DNA from: Arthrinium phaeospermum
Taxonomy: Eukaryota; Ascomycota; Sordariomycetes; Amphisphaeriales; Apiosporaceae
Length of the DNA stretch: 64,000 nt
Assembly: GCA_006503535.1 (NCBI GenBank)
Contig: QYRS01000005.1
Span: forward strand, 1,364,001-1,428,000
Direction: 5' to 3'
Shown here: positions 12,686 through 23,162 of the stretch, in pieces
How positions within the stretch are numbered: position 1 is the first letter of the stretch
Layout of the letters: each line of letters opens with the position of its first letter
Notes under the pieces: model-generated
Database searches by the model: none
What the model was told of the DNA's origin: nothing
Seen by the model: the letters and a program-made list of their open reading frames with translations, nothing else
Made by a program: the position numbers and the translations under genes

Positions 12686-14843
12686 ATGCCTTCAATTCTA
12701 AGCGACGAGACAAGGAAACGGTGAAGCGCACCATTCCCAGACAAACAAAATCCAGGCAGTGGCCGTTGCCAGGCTATACGTCGCATTTCCCAACCGGTCG
12801 AAATGGACATATACCGGTCTCCAAGGAGCTGTCGTGCTCGCCAACGACCTGGTCGGAAACACTTACTGGCTCAAGCTGGTAGACATATCTGTACGTGGTC
12901 GCCCCAGAGCACGCACCCCTGGCACATAGAACACGTTCAAGCTGACCTCCCGTATCTTAGCCCTCCGCTCGCGGGGTAATATGGGATCAAGAGATATTCG
13001 ACATCTGGTCGTACAACCAAGACCGAACCTTCTTCCACACCTTCGAGCTTGAAGAATGCCTGGCCGGCCTATCTTTTGTCGACGAGAAGGAGGCGAAGCA
13101 GTTCAAGAAGAAGATGGACGAGCGAGAGAAGACGCTAGCAAAGCTACAAGGAACACCCCTTTGGAGGCTCGAATCAAGCGCAACCCGCCAAGCACAGTGG
13201 CCTCTTCGGTGGCATCTTTGGAGGGCATAGGCACTCCCCGCCCCTAGTCCCCCAGAGTCGCCGAGAAACGGCGGTCTTCCACCTCCGCCTCCGGCTCCTG
13301 CCCCGACGCATGCGAGGACATCATCGGCCAATGCCAACGGCGTCCACAAGCCGTCTTCGGAGTTTGCTACGCTGGAGGCCTACGATCCCCTCTGGCGGAG
13401 AATTTCGGTAACTTCCTGACCGAGCAGGGACTGACCGACGAGTTCATCAAAGAAAACCAAGAGTTCATCGTGGGTTTTTTACAGGAGCAAGGTGGCGAGG
13501 TGCCCAAGTCTGCAGCTGCACCTCCCCCACCTCCGCCGCCCGTCAACGGCCATAGCACTGGTCATGGTCGGGCACCTCCTCCACCGCCCCACCCCCAAGC
13601 AGCAGCAGGCCAGCAGCACCAGACAGCTCGGCCGGAACTCGTCGCGGCGTGCCTCCGCCTCCGCCCGCACCGCGAAGTCGGCCAAGACCGATGCCGTCAC
13701 GCGAGAACCCACTCCTCCGCAAGAACCAACACCCCCTCGACCGCGATTCAATGCACCACCGCCGTTGCCGGACGCCGGGAAATATGCCCATATGGAGACC
13801 CCCCAGAGGAGTGCATCAGCGGCGCCTGCTCCGGGCCCGCCGCCTCCCCCGAGACCACCCAAGACACCCGTGGACGGCCATGAAGACTCGAGCCATAAGT
13901 TCGGCGTGCCTCCCCCGTTCACCGGCCAGCGCCTTAACAATGCGCCACCGCCGGCGCCGGCTAGAGGCCCGGTGCCGCCTCCTAGAGGCCCGGTGCCGCC
14001 TCCGCCTCCGCGAGACACGCCCTCGGCACCCTCACTTCCACCATCACTGCCGCCAAAGGTACCAGGCTCGAGCGCACCAGCGTTGCCACCTCATCATCGA
14101 GACCCGTTCCGGTACCCCACCGAGGAATGTGCCCGCTCCTCCTCCTCCAGCTCCAGCTTCAGGAGCACCTCCACCGCCGCCTCTGCCAAAAACAAGTGCG
14201 CCATCACACCTCCTTTGCCGAGCTCAAGCGACCACCACCTCCTCCCCTGCCGAGCTCAAGCGCGCCGCCGCCACCACCTCTACCGAGCTCCGATGCACCG
14301 CCGCCACCACCGGTACCAAGCTCAGGTGCACCACCCCACCGCCGCCGCCGCCGATGCCAGCTGCGTCTGGAGGAGCCCCGCCACCACCTCCACCTCCACC
14401 TCCGCCAGGGGGTGCAGGAGGCGCGCCTCCACCGCCACCACCCCCGCCACCGCCGCCCGCCAACCGAGACAGCGGATACGGGTCTGGCGTTCCTGCTGCG
14501 GCTGTGCCTAAGCCCGATTCAAGTCGATCTGCCATGCTTGGCGACATCCAGAAGGCTGGCGGTATCGGCGCACTGAAGAAGGTGGACAGAAGCCAAATTC
14601 GTGACCGAAGCGCTGCAACTGTCGGAGGAAGCGGTGACACGGGCCCACACGGTAGCGGCCTTCCGCCTGCGGGTGTTTCCTCAGGAGGAGGCGGCATGGC
14701 CGACGCACTTGCTGCCGCGCTGCAGAAGCGGAAACAGAAGGTCAGCGATAGTGGTAAGTCAATCCGAAAACAAAACCTCCAACCCGAATCAAAGCGATAT
14801 ACTAATTGTACTAGACGAGACGAAGAATGATGACGAGTGGTAA
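12686..14843 (+). CDS. las17: Las17/WASP actin nucleation-promoting factor
   Basis: This activates the Arp2/3 complex to build cortical actin patches for endocytosis. The protein starts MPSILSDE. Its WH1 (EVH1) domain reads [20 protein letters not shown] and [21 protein letters not shown] 70-nt intron (12891-12960, GTACGT...CTTAG) follows, then [36 protein letters not shown] and [14 protein letters not shown]. About 1 kb of proline-rich profilin/SH3-binding sequence comes next, then a WH2 actin-binding motif ([18 protein letters not shown]). The C-terminal part is [19 protein letters not shown], intron 14754-14814, and DETKNDDEW with the terminal acidic tryptophan that contacts Arp2/3. A CRIB/GBD domain is not visible, as expected for fungal WASPs. 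At least four to five single-base losses break the frame (for example after SDE at about 12706 and after DEREK at about 13131), and the proline-rich part is scattered over three frames. A 21-bp exact tandem duplication sits at 13961-14002. Identity is secure; exact proline-region length is not. Confidence 0.92.
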
Positions 14844-15890
14844 TTGGGTAGCGCTTGGTGCATGCAGGTGAGCTGGTTTAGGAGGAGCAGCAGTACGCTC
14901 ATGGATACTTGTAAGATGACGATTACCCTGCGAGGGTGTCCAGTCTGATTAGGAGAAGAGGCTGGGTTCAGGGGCAAAATACCAAGCTGGTTGAGGACTG
15001 GAAATATCGCATCTTTTTGGCCAATACCCCGTATAGAGCTGCCAGGAAGCACAACGTCTGGACGAATCCCAGAGAAAGCCGGATTGCCGCTGATATTTCA
15101 AAGACATATCATCTCGCTCGTGGCATGCATGCAGAAGGTCATGGCGGGTTTAGGAGAACCAACCAGCCAAATGCGCCAAATATCGCTCTGTGTCGACAGA
15201 AAGACGGTCGAAAAGGGTTGTGGCCACGTCACGGGGAGTCTTGGCCAGAAGTTGGCAAGAAGAGCAGTAGTAGTAGGGATTAAAGCAGTAGTTGCACAGA
15301 GTAGTAGTTTGAATAAAGATGTCGACTCTTACACGCTGCTGACCCGTCTTCTCTTACACGCTGCTGACCCGTCTTAGGTGAACGTTGGAAACGGGAGGCC
15401 AGTATGTCAATACGCATTGGTGGGTTGTATAGATGCCTGTCCTTGCGCGAAATTCTTGCATATGATGTCACCGAGGTTCGTTGTTTGCGCACAAGTTAAG
15501 GAAGGTATCTTATATATTGGATATGGGCCAAAGCAAGTATATTAGGTCTAATGCATCATCATTACTAGAGCCCAGGACGCCTGCAAGTCCCAAGAATGTT
15601 TTCAGAAAAAGGAGCCCCGTGGCGAATCCCGTTTCACGTCCCGGATCGACTCTATCAGCACGGTCAAAGAAGTACGACCATGACGTCTCTCCCACCATGG
15701 CCTTGGCTCCCCAACAACGAGTGTAGTGTCCAACTGTCGCGGGACTCGGTGCCATACATAATAGTGCCGAGTTGGAGAGAGAAGACAGCTTTCCCTGATG
15801 GCATGTCTGTCTGCCGACGCCACGCTCTGAAGGCGGCGCCGAGGCGGAAGACCCAACAGGTGGACAATACATTTGACCCTTTTGCGGCTT
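14844..15890. other. Spacer between las17 and eIF1A with a 25-bp tandem duplication
   Basis: This holds the 3' flanks of two convergent genes. An exact 25-bp direct repeat (15326-15350 and 15351-15375, starting CTCTTACACGCTGCTGACCC) is adjacent in tandem. I see no gene. Confidence 0.6.
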
Positions 15891-16697
15891 TTAAATGTCG
15901 TCAATCTCGATCTCCTTGCCGCCGGCGTTGGCGCCTCGTCGTCGCTCGAGTCGGCGTTGTCGTCGCCGAACTCGAAGTTGCACTCGCCGTCCTCGTTGGG
16001 GCCGTAGGTATCGGTCTCGTGATCTTGGCGGACTCGGGCAGCTCGCCGTAGGACTTGAGAGAACGGGCTTCATCGGCGTTGTACTTCAGGATAACGTCGC
16101 CCTTGTCGTCTTGGTAATCACGCAGAGACAGCAGGTGATATCTCCGTTGTTGATCCAGACCTTCTTTCGCAGCTTGCCTCTGATATGGGCAAGGCGCTTG
16201 GTACCATCGAAGCACTGTGTCATAAAGGGTCAGCAAATTTGTTTCGGGGGATTCAGGGCGGTTACATGGGGGTCGACTTACGTAGGCCTCGAGGCGACCG
16301 TTGCCAAGCATCTTCACGACCTGGGCGTACTCCTGCCATCTTCCTTGAAGGTGAGCTCACGCTTCTCGTCGTCGTTCTCGTTCTTTCCACGACGTCGGTT
16401 CTTTCCTCCCTATTACTTGAGTCAGCATGATGTCACCGAAATGCCTCGTAGGTGTTGGTTCTCTGCCTCAGCGATATCCGTAGAGCCGCGAGAGGACGGG
16501 GATGGACAGGAGTGCGCCGATGCGGTGCATCGTCACTACTTCCGAGTCGCAACAAGCGCCAACCAGGACGGCAACTGGCAAGGGAAGTGGGCTGAAGAGG
16601 GAAGGGAGGGGTACGTGGTGGGAAAAAAGACCCCGCCAGAGCAGCAAAGTCGGATGGGGAAAAAATATTTACTAACCTTTCCCTTGTTCTTAGGCAT
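15891..16697 (-). CDS. tif11: Translation initiation factor eIF1A
   Basis: eIF1A binds the A site of the 40S subunit and promotes scanning and start-codon selection. There are three exons. Exon 1 (16677-16697) encodes MPKNKGK. Intron 1 (16410-16676) is 267 nt. Exon 2 (16282-16409) encodes [19 protein letters not shown] and continues to [13 protein letters not shown]. Intron 2 (16215-16281) is 67 nt. Exon 3 (15891-16214) encodes the rest of the OB fold ([40 protein letters not shown]) and the acidic tail ([22 protein letters not shown]). The basic N-terminal tail, OB fold and acidic C-terminal tail are the full family layout, about 157-158 aa. Exon 2 is 128 nt where 43 codons need 129, and exon 3 is 324 nt where 109 codons need 327. 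So four single bases are missing (at about 16341, 16138, 16020 and 15924). An essential gene with these otherwise intact features is unlikely to be dead, so these look like sequencing or consensus errors. Confidence 0.94.
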
Positions 16698-17660
16698 GGT
16701 TGCGACTGTTTACTTCTCAACTGGTATGAACGGGTAAGAAAAGTCGTCAGAAAAGAAACAGAAAAAAAAAGTTGCAGAGTAGGTAAGGTAGTCTCTGAGG
16801 GACTGTTGGTGTGGTGTGTGTGCGTGTTTCCTGGGCTGGGTTTATTTCCCTCTGTGTGTGGAGTGAGAGTCAGAAAGGTGGGATGCTGTGGCATTTTATC
16901 TTTAACGCTATTGGAACAGAGGCAGGGCGGCACCCATTCTCCGTTATGGGCTGGACAAAGCCACCTGCAACTTTTACCTTCAACTTGCCTTGGGTACTGC
17001 CTTTGGGTACCTCCGGTACCTACAGCTTTGCTTACTTTCATTAAATGCAGCCAATCACCAGCCAACCAAACCAAAGCGGACCATGCCTTTGTGAATCCAT
17101 TAAATGCAGGCCAACGGGGCTACTTTGAACAAAGCGAAGCGCTGAGGAGGGACCAGCAGAAGGACCAGAGAGTGAATGCAACATCACCTCAAGCATAAGC
17201 GTGTTCATTATTATGTAACTGAACTAACTAGCCCCTGTGCCCCAGAGGCCGGTACACCAGTGACTCTTATCGTTATCAATCGGGTAATGTTTCGGAAGCA
17301 AGGATGACATAGAGCTCCGATACGGGTGAATCAGGAAGCTTGTCGCAATGGTCCTGCGACTTCCAATTTGGTTGAGCGGCTTTTTCCCGTTTTTTCTACT
17401 ACTCTCCCCTTTCACGACAACTTCATATATACGATTGTCCAAACATATCAATTATAAAAGGCGAGACTGCACAAAGTCTAGAACCCCTTTTGAGACCGGT
17501 GTCACTTGGTAGAGTTGATCAATTGAGTATATCGCTGGCAAGCTCTATCCCACTTTGCCCTCGGTGCTGTACCTGTACAAAGACCCTTTTTCGAGCAAAC
17601 ATTGGAGGAAACAGCTTACCAACCGTCCGACCGACCGACCGACGTCACGTCACGCGCATC
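16698..17660. other. Divergent promoter region between eIF1A (-) and fumarase (+)
   Basis: About 960 bp shared by two divergently transcribed housekeeping genes. No coding sequence can be supported. The end near fumarase contains repeated CCGACCGA before the start codon. Confidence 0.6.
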
Positions 17661-19559
17661 ATGCTTCGATCAGTAAGAGCTACAGCTACGGCTGCCGGCC
17701 CAGCCAGAAGCCTCCTCGGCTCCAAGGCGGCGCCGCGGTTGGCAATTGGTTGCACATGCAAGACCTCCGCATTCCAAGTCGCCCTTCTCTACTGCCATCC
17801 CCTCCAAGGCCTCTTCCAGCAGCATCTCTACCCCCTTATCCCCTACGATTCCAGCGCAACTTGCACGCAACCGCAATCAGGATGGCCGCCAACACGAGAA
17901 CCGAGACGGATGCCTTTGGCGAGGTCCAGGTCCCTGCCGACAAGTACTGGGGAGCTCAGACCGAGCGATCTCTCGAGAACTTCAAGATCAACCAGCCCCA
18001 AGACCGCATGCCCCCGCCCATCGTCAAGGCCTTTGGTATCCTGAAGGGTGCGGCCGCTACGGTCAACATGCTATGGACTCGGTATGGTTTAGTTCCCCGT
18101 CTGATGTCCCTACCTGATCTACTATACACCTCAACCCTAGCGGCGCAAACTTACCAGTGTATCCTTCAATCCAGACGAGAAGGTCGGAAAGGCCATTCAG
18201 CAGGCCGCTGCTGAGGTTGCCGACCTCAAGCTGATCGACCACTTCCCCTGGTCGTCTGGCAGACCGGTTCCGGTACCCAGTCCAACATGAACGCCAACGA
18301 GGTCATTTCCAACCGCGCCATCGAGATCCTCGGCGGAACCATGGGCTCCAAGAAGCCGGTCCACCCAACGACCACGTCAACCGTTCCGCCTCTTCCAACG
18401 ACACCTTCCCCACCGTCATGCACATTGCCGCTGTCCTCGAGCTCGAGGGCTCGCTCCTGCCGGCCATCAAGTCCCTCCGGGACGCCCTGCAGAAGAAGGT
18501 CGACGACTTCGAGGCCAAGAACATTATCAAGATCGGACGAAACACTTGCAGGACGCCACTCCCCTGACAACTTGCCCAGGAGTTCTCGGGCTATGTTGCG
18601 CAACTGGACTATGGCATCAAGCGGGTCGAGAGCTCTCTTCCTGATCTGAGGCTGCTGGCCCAAGGAGGTACCGCTGTGGGCACCGGTATCAACACCTTCG
18701 AGGGTTTCGCCGAGGCTATCGCCGAGGAAGTTACCAAGATGATGGCACCGAGTTCAAGACTGCCCCCAACAAGTTCGAGGCCCTTGCCGCACACGACGCC
18801 ATTCCAGGCATCCGGTTGCCTGAAACCCTGGCCGGGTCCCTCACCAAGATTGCTCAGGATGTCCGATACCTCGGCAGTGGCCCCGATGTGGTCTTGGCGA
18901 GCTGATTCTGCCCGAGAACGAGCCTGGCTCCTCCATTATGCCTGGCAAGGTCAACCCCACGCAGTGCGAAGCTCTGACCATGGTTTGCGCCCAGGTCATG
19001 GGTAACCACGTTGCTACTACGATTGGTGGCATGAACGGCCAGTTCGAACTCAATGTCTACAAGCCCCTGGTCATCCGAAACCTGCTCCACAGCAGCCGTA
19101 TCCTGGCTGATGGCATGGCCTCGTTCGAGAAGAACCTGGTAGTCGGTCTGCAGGCCAACGAGGAGAAGATTGCAACCATCATGAAGGAGTCGTAAGTTAT
19201 ACCATGACAACGTATAGAATTGCACTACTAACCAGCGTGCAAAAAACAGACTCATGCTTGTTACCTGCCTGAACCCCAAGGAGAAGATTGCAACCATCAT
19301 GAAGGAGTCGTAAGTTATACCATGACAACGTTATAGAAATTGCACTACTAACCAGCGTGCAAAAAACAGACTCATGCTTGTTACCTGCCTGAACCCCAAG
19401 ATTGGGTACGACATGGCTAGCAAGGTTGCCAAGAATGCGCATAAGAAGGGCCTGACCCTGAAGCAAAGCGCCATGGAATTGAACGCCCTGAGTGAGGCGG
19501 ACTTTGACCAGCTCGTCAAGCCTGAGTTGATGGTCGGCCCCTCGCCTTACAAGGGTTAA
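17661..19559 (+). CDS. fum1: Fumarate hydratase (fumarase), class II
   Basis: This converts fumarate to malate in the mitochondrial TCA cycle, with a cytosolic pool as well. The ATG at 17661 opens an Arg/Ser/Ala-rich mitochondrial presequence ([20 protein letters not shown]) ending near [10 protein letters not shown] second ATG at 17882 begins the mature enzyme ([34 protein letters not shown]) and may give the cytosolic form. An intron follows VNMLW, beginning at about 18081. Then come [20 protein letters not shown], the substrate-site [28 protein letters not shown] sequence, [14 protein letters not shown], and the fumarase/aspartase signature [16 protein letters not shown]. The C-terminus is [20 protein letters not shown] and SPYKG. 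Many indels interrupt it: two shifts in the presequence, one lost C in HFPLVVWQ (18246), one in HPND (18365), one or two near 18540-18575, one near 18740, and one lost C just before LGELILPEN (18880-18885). A 118/120-bp tandem duplication spans the last splice site (see separate entry). Catalytic motifs are intact across frames. Confidence 0.95.
19163..19400 (+). repeat. Tandem duplication (118/120 bp) covering exon end, intron and exon start of fumarase
   Basis: Copy 1 is 19163-19280 and copy 2 is 19281-19400. Each holds [10 protein letters not shown], a GTAAGTTATACC...AAACAG intron and [10 protein letters not shown]. The copies differ by two bases inside the intron (ACGTATAGAATT versus ACGTTATAGAAATT). 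The unit preserves frame: splicing both introns would insert exactly 20 residues, while splicing from the first donor to the second acceptor would restore the normal protein. Confidence 0.9.
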
Positions 19560-20159
19560 ACAGTTAGAATAGAAAGTTACCCGAGTACAAAATCATACGG
19601 CTCTGTTTCGAAAGCATTAGACATCATTGGTTATCGCGATGAGATCGTCTGTAGTTCTGACTGTACAGACCTGTGTATACCTAAGTGGCAATGTACAAAT
19701 AGACAATCGACCTAGGGGAGGGAGAAAAAGAGGAAGAAAAACAAAGCTCCAATGTAAATATTTTTTGAATACATAGGCAGTGTTACACATTGCCCCACGG
19801 ACAATATCCGTCTAACTCGAGATGCTTGCATTGACTTTCAGTATGTATAAGTGAGTGAGTATAGTTCAGTATAGGTGGGATGCCGCCTATGACGAGGGCA
19901 AAACCAATCATGGTGCATTTGACATCCATTCCATTTCTGCACTAGGCCGGGTATCAATTTTTGGAGCTGGCCAACCCACTGTACTCAGTCAGGTACAGCG
20001 AAACCTTATCCTCCGCCCGTTTTCGTCCTCGAGACTGGTTGATCAAAAACTCCGAGTTGGTCGCACCCATAGCATACCTCTTCCCATTTATTTGTTTTCC
20101 TCTTCGCGTAGCAATTCCAACTGCCTGCGCTAGGTGACGTTCGGGCTTGACCCCAAGCC

Positions 20160-20888
20160 ATGCGCCTTTGTCACGTCAACGGCGATGATGCCGGCTCTCG
20201 CGCGGCTCCGGAGCCCACGCTGTTCGGGACTACCAACCTGAGCAAGCGGTTCGACACGGGCGGCGAGGTCACCCGTTTCTACCGCACGCACCAGGTGTCG
20301 CCCGCCATACACATGAAGAACATCCGAGCGCCCCGGAGCAAGATCGGCGGCGTCACCATCCAGGTGTGCCCGCGCCACTGCTTCGACTCGAACCACATGA
20401 AGTACCTCGACAAGGTGGAGCACCCGATGCGCAAGACCATGTTTGACTTGTACGCGACCTGGGCGGACCGGCCGCTCTGGTACAGTGGCGCGGCCTTCGG
20501 GGCGGCGCCCATTGTGTGCAGCAAGGCCAAACGGTGGATGCAACGGGGGTTGCGCGAGGCGCTCCTGGAGCGCGGCTACGACCGGGATGGACGGGTGAAG
20601 CAGCAGGAGAAGACGACGACAACGACGAAGACGCCGCCGGCCTTGTATGGTACGCTGAAAGTGTTGACCCATAACCCGGAAACGTTGTGCCAGCAGCCGT
20701 TTTCCAACGTCTTGGAGGCGATGAGGCAGGCGGTCACTGCTGCCGAACCGCATCTGGTCTCCAGCCAACCGTCCCAAAGCAGTGGCAAACAGGATAACAA
20801 GCAGAGCAAAGGGAACTCTCCCAGGTCGTCTCCCCAGCCGTTCAGGAAGCCGTCGAACTTGAAGGCCCGGCCGTTGGGTTTGATTTGA
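20160..20888 (+). CDS. Unknown 242-aa protein, intact reading frame
   Basis: An uninterrupted frame from an ATG that is the first after an in-frame TGA (20148-20150). I do not recognise the family. The central part looks strongly coding and structured: GTTNLSKRFDTGGEVTRFYR, SPAIHMKNIRAPRSKIGGVT, FDSNHMKYLDKVEHPMRKTM and YATWADRPLWYSGAAFG. The C-terminal third is low-complexity (QQEKTTTTTKTP, then Ser/Gln/Pro-rich). There are no clear membrane segments. The frame from 19855 to 20133 upstream contains NLILRPFSSSR, which resembles a mitochondrial presequence; an upstream exon is possible but no splice sites convince me. It lies 600 bp downstream of fumarase in the same direction. Confidence 0.7.
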   Translation: MRLCHVNGDDAGSRAAPEPTLFGTTNLSKRFDTGGEVTRFYRTHQVSPAIHMKNIRAPRSKIGGVTIQVCPRHCFDSNHMKYLDKVEHPMRKTMFDLYATWADRPLWYSGAAFGAAPIVCSKAKRWMQRGLREALLERGYDRDGRVKQQEKTTTTTKTPPALYGTLKVLTHNPETLCQQPFSNVLEAMRQAVTAAEPHLVSSQPSQSSGKQDNKQSKGNSPRSSPQPFRKPSNLKARPLGLI

Positions 20889-21374
20889 TGGCTGTCACAC
20901 AATACTGATGAAAAGAAATGTAAACTGGTCATGTAATTATATTATATTGAAGATACCCCTGATAGACTGTAAAGACGCTGCTCCGACAACCGATGTTGCT
21001 AAAGAGTGCCCGTCACTTACGCTGACGCTGCATATTCAGGTACATAGCCCTGCATTGATGTTGCTGTATTATCCATTGAATCAATGATGGGGATGGTGCA
21101 GGCGCAATGGCGATGCACCCGATTTGGGTGAGATCAGTTTGACAGGGGTCCAAGCTTGGAGCTTGGTTAGTGGTCAATCATCCCTGCACTTTAATTAATT
21201 GGGATAGTCCGTCACTTCGAAACAGGAACAGAAAGCAGGAACACGAAGCCAACCTGGATGCTGTTTGAACGACCACCAATTCTTCTTCTAAAAACAAAAA
21301 CCACACTGCTGGACAATCTCGCAATTCGACACTCCCCAGTCGCCAGACGCGCACACACACACTTGGATTCAAAA
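20889..21374. other. Spacer and chs5 promoter
   Basis: No gene seen. The last 100 bp before the chs5 start are A/C-rich with an (AC)n run at about 21350-21361. Confidence 0.6.
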
Positions 21375-22835
21375 ATGCTGGTCTCACTTACTGTCGGCAA
21401 GGTCGACGCTGGCGTCACTGTGCTCTCACCCCGATAAACGATTAGTACGTGTCCCAACCTCGGTGTCCCAGAGGTTCAGAGGTTCATGCACTGCCATCAT
21501 CACGGCCCAACTCCGCATCATTTGTGGTCGCCACCTGTCGCGGGCACTTTTATGAAGGCGGCCAGGCCTCTGCATGCTCCCATTGCCGTTGCGACACACT
21601 TGACTGACCAGAAGCGACTGCATAGATCGAGTTCCCTTCCATTCTCTTGCCTCCAACATCGCTTCGGGCTCCATTGTCGACATCACCGTCGCCCGCAACC
21701 ACGGGTCCGAATCCGAGGCCGACAAAAAGTTCGCCGCGCTGCAGGACCAGATCTACGGCCCTTTGGTGCGGGCGAGCCGTCGGTCCCCGTGCTGCGATGC
21801 CGTAATGCCACGCAGACATCGGTCGTGCTCGAGTGGGACCCCATCGAGCTGGCCACGGCCGATCTGATCTCGCTCTCGCTGTACCGGAACGGCCAGAAGG
21901 CCGGTAACATCCCTCGGCCCCTGCACATGCACAGCACCAAGATCTCGGGCCTCGCCGTCGACACCGAGTACAGCTTCCACCTGGTCCTGCGCACCAGCGC
22001 CGGCACCTTCAGCTCCAAGCATCACCGTCAGCACCCACAAGATGACCGACCTCAGCGGCATCACCATCACCACCGGCATCCTGTCCGCCCCCACGCGCGA
22101 CGCCCTCGGCACCGCCGTCGAGCGCATCGGCGCCAAGATCGTCGATGGCGTTAGAATCGACACGACGCACTTTGTCACCACCGAGGCCGTGGCATGGCCT
22201 GGGAGAAGGCCGTCGAGATGAACATCCCCGTTGTCCGCCCGGAGTGGGTCGAGGCCTGCGAGAAGCAGGGTCGCATTCTCGGCGTCACCAAGTTCTACTT
22301 GGACGCGCTGCGGCCAGGGCCTGGCGACGAGACCAACCGAAGCCGATCAGACTCGACAGCGCCAGCACCGCCGCCGCCGCGAAGGAGCAGCAGAAGGACT
22401 TGCCGCCGAACCGCCAAAGGGTGATGACGAGAACGAGGCAGCCGCAGAGCCCAACAACAAAGAGAAGGATAGCAGTGACGAGGACAGCGTTCACGATGAC
22501 GATGATGACGACAGCGACAGCGAGAGCAGCGACGAAAGAACGAAGACAAAGCGAAGGCCAACGACTCGGAGCAGAAGATGCGACGCGAGGATAAGCACGA
22601 TGACGATGATGACGACAGCGACAGCGAGAGCAGCGACGAAAAGAACGAAGACAAAGCGAAGGCCAACGACTCGGAGCAGAAGATGCGACGCGAGGATAAG
22701 AATGGCCAAAAACTCACCTTGCGGCCGGGTCAGGGGTCCGGACCTTGGGCAGGAAGCGAGGACAGCCCACAGGACAAACAGCCTGTGCCGCTGACACCTG
22801 GCGACGGTGCTAGTTTCCAGGATGTGGCTTTGTAA
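21375..22835 (+). CDS. chs5: Chs5-like exomer component (FN3 and BRCT domains)
   Basis: Chs5 scaffolds the exomer coat at the trans-Golgi, which exports chitin synthase III and other cargo to the cell surface. Exon 1 begins MLVSLTVGKVDAGVTVLL, the conserved Chs5 N-terminus, and ends KRL. A 181-nt intron (21445-21625) follows, then IEFPSILLP, SGSIVDITVARNHGSESE and KKFAALQDQIYGPFG. A fibronectin type III domain is next (ATQTSVVLEWDPIELATADL, ISGLAVDTEYSFHLVLRTSA), then a BRCT domain (LSGITITTGILSAPTRDALG, RIGAKIVDGVRIDTTHFVTT, MNIPVVRPEWVEACEKQGRI). The charged tail contains two copies of a 35-residue acidic repeat and ends PGDGASFQDVAL. Single-base losses occur in VLLTPDK (about 21425-21433), near LLP (about 21648), near GPFG (about 21761), before KITV (about 22020) and in several tail positions. 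The domain order matches the family exactly; the tail length is uncertain. Confidence 0.93.
22492..22700 (+). repeat. Tandem 35-codon repeat in the acidic tail of chs5
   Basis: Copy 1 is 22492-22595 (104 bp) and copy 2 is 22596-22700 (105 bp). They differ by one A (GAAAGAACG versus GAAAAGAACG). Each encodes a His, six Asp, then SDSESSDEKNEDKAK and ANDSEQKMRREDK. Only the 105-bp copy keeps frame, so the 104-bp copy probably lacks one base through error. Confidence 0.88.
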
Positions 22836-23162
22836 TGAATCAGATGTGGAATGAATACCTACTTATGCAGTGGTCCAAGAGCATTGGAGTTCGGGTATGG
22901 TTACATAGGTAGCTGGTCAGGCACGGACGGAACCACGACCGTTCAATAGGGACTACATTCAATCTATACGATATACCCCTTTAACATTCGTTGAATTATG
23001 ACGACTGTTTCGGATGGATTTATGTGAACATTTCCTTTCCCTGGTCGATTCTAGGTACGTGAGTCTTATGGCCAGCTCGTAAGAGTAATAAACCAACCCC
23101 TTATTAACGCCAGTGTGCCTGCCCTACAAAACCAGCTACCCTCCTCCCTGATGCCGTTCTGC

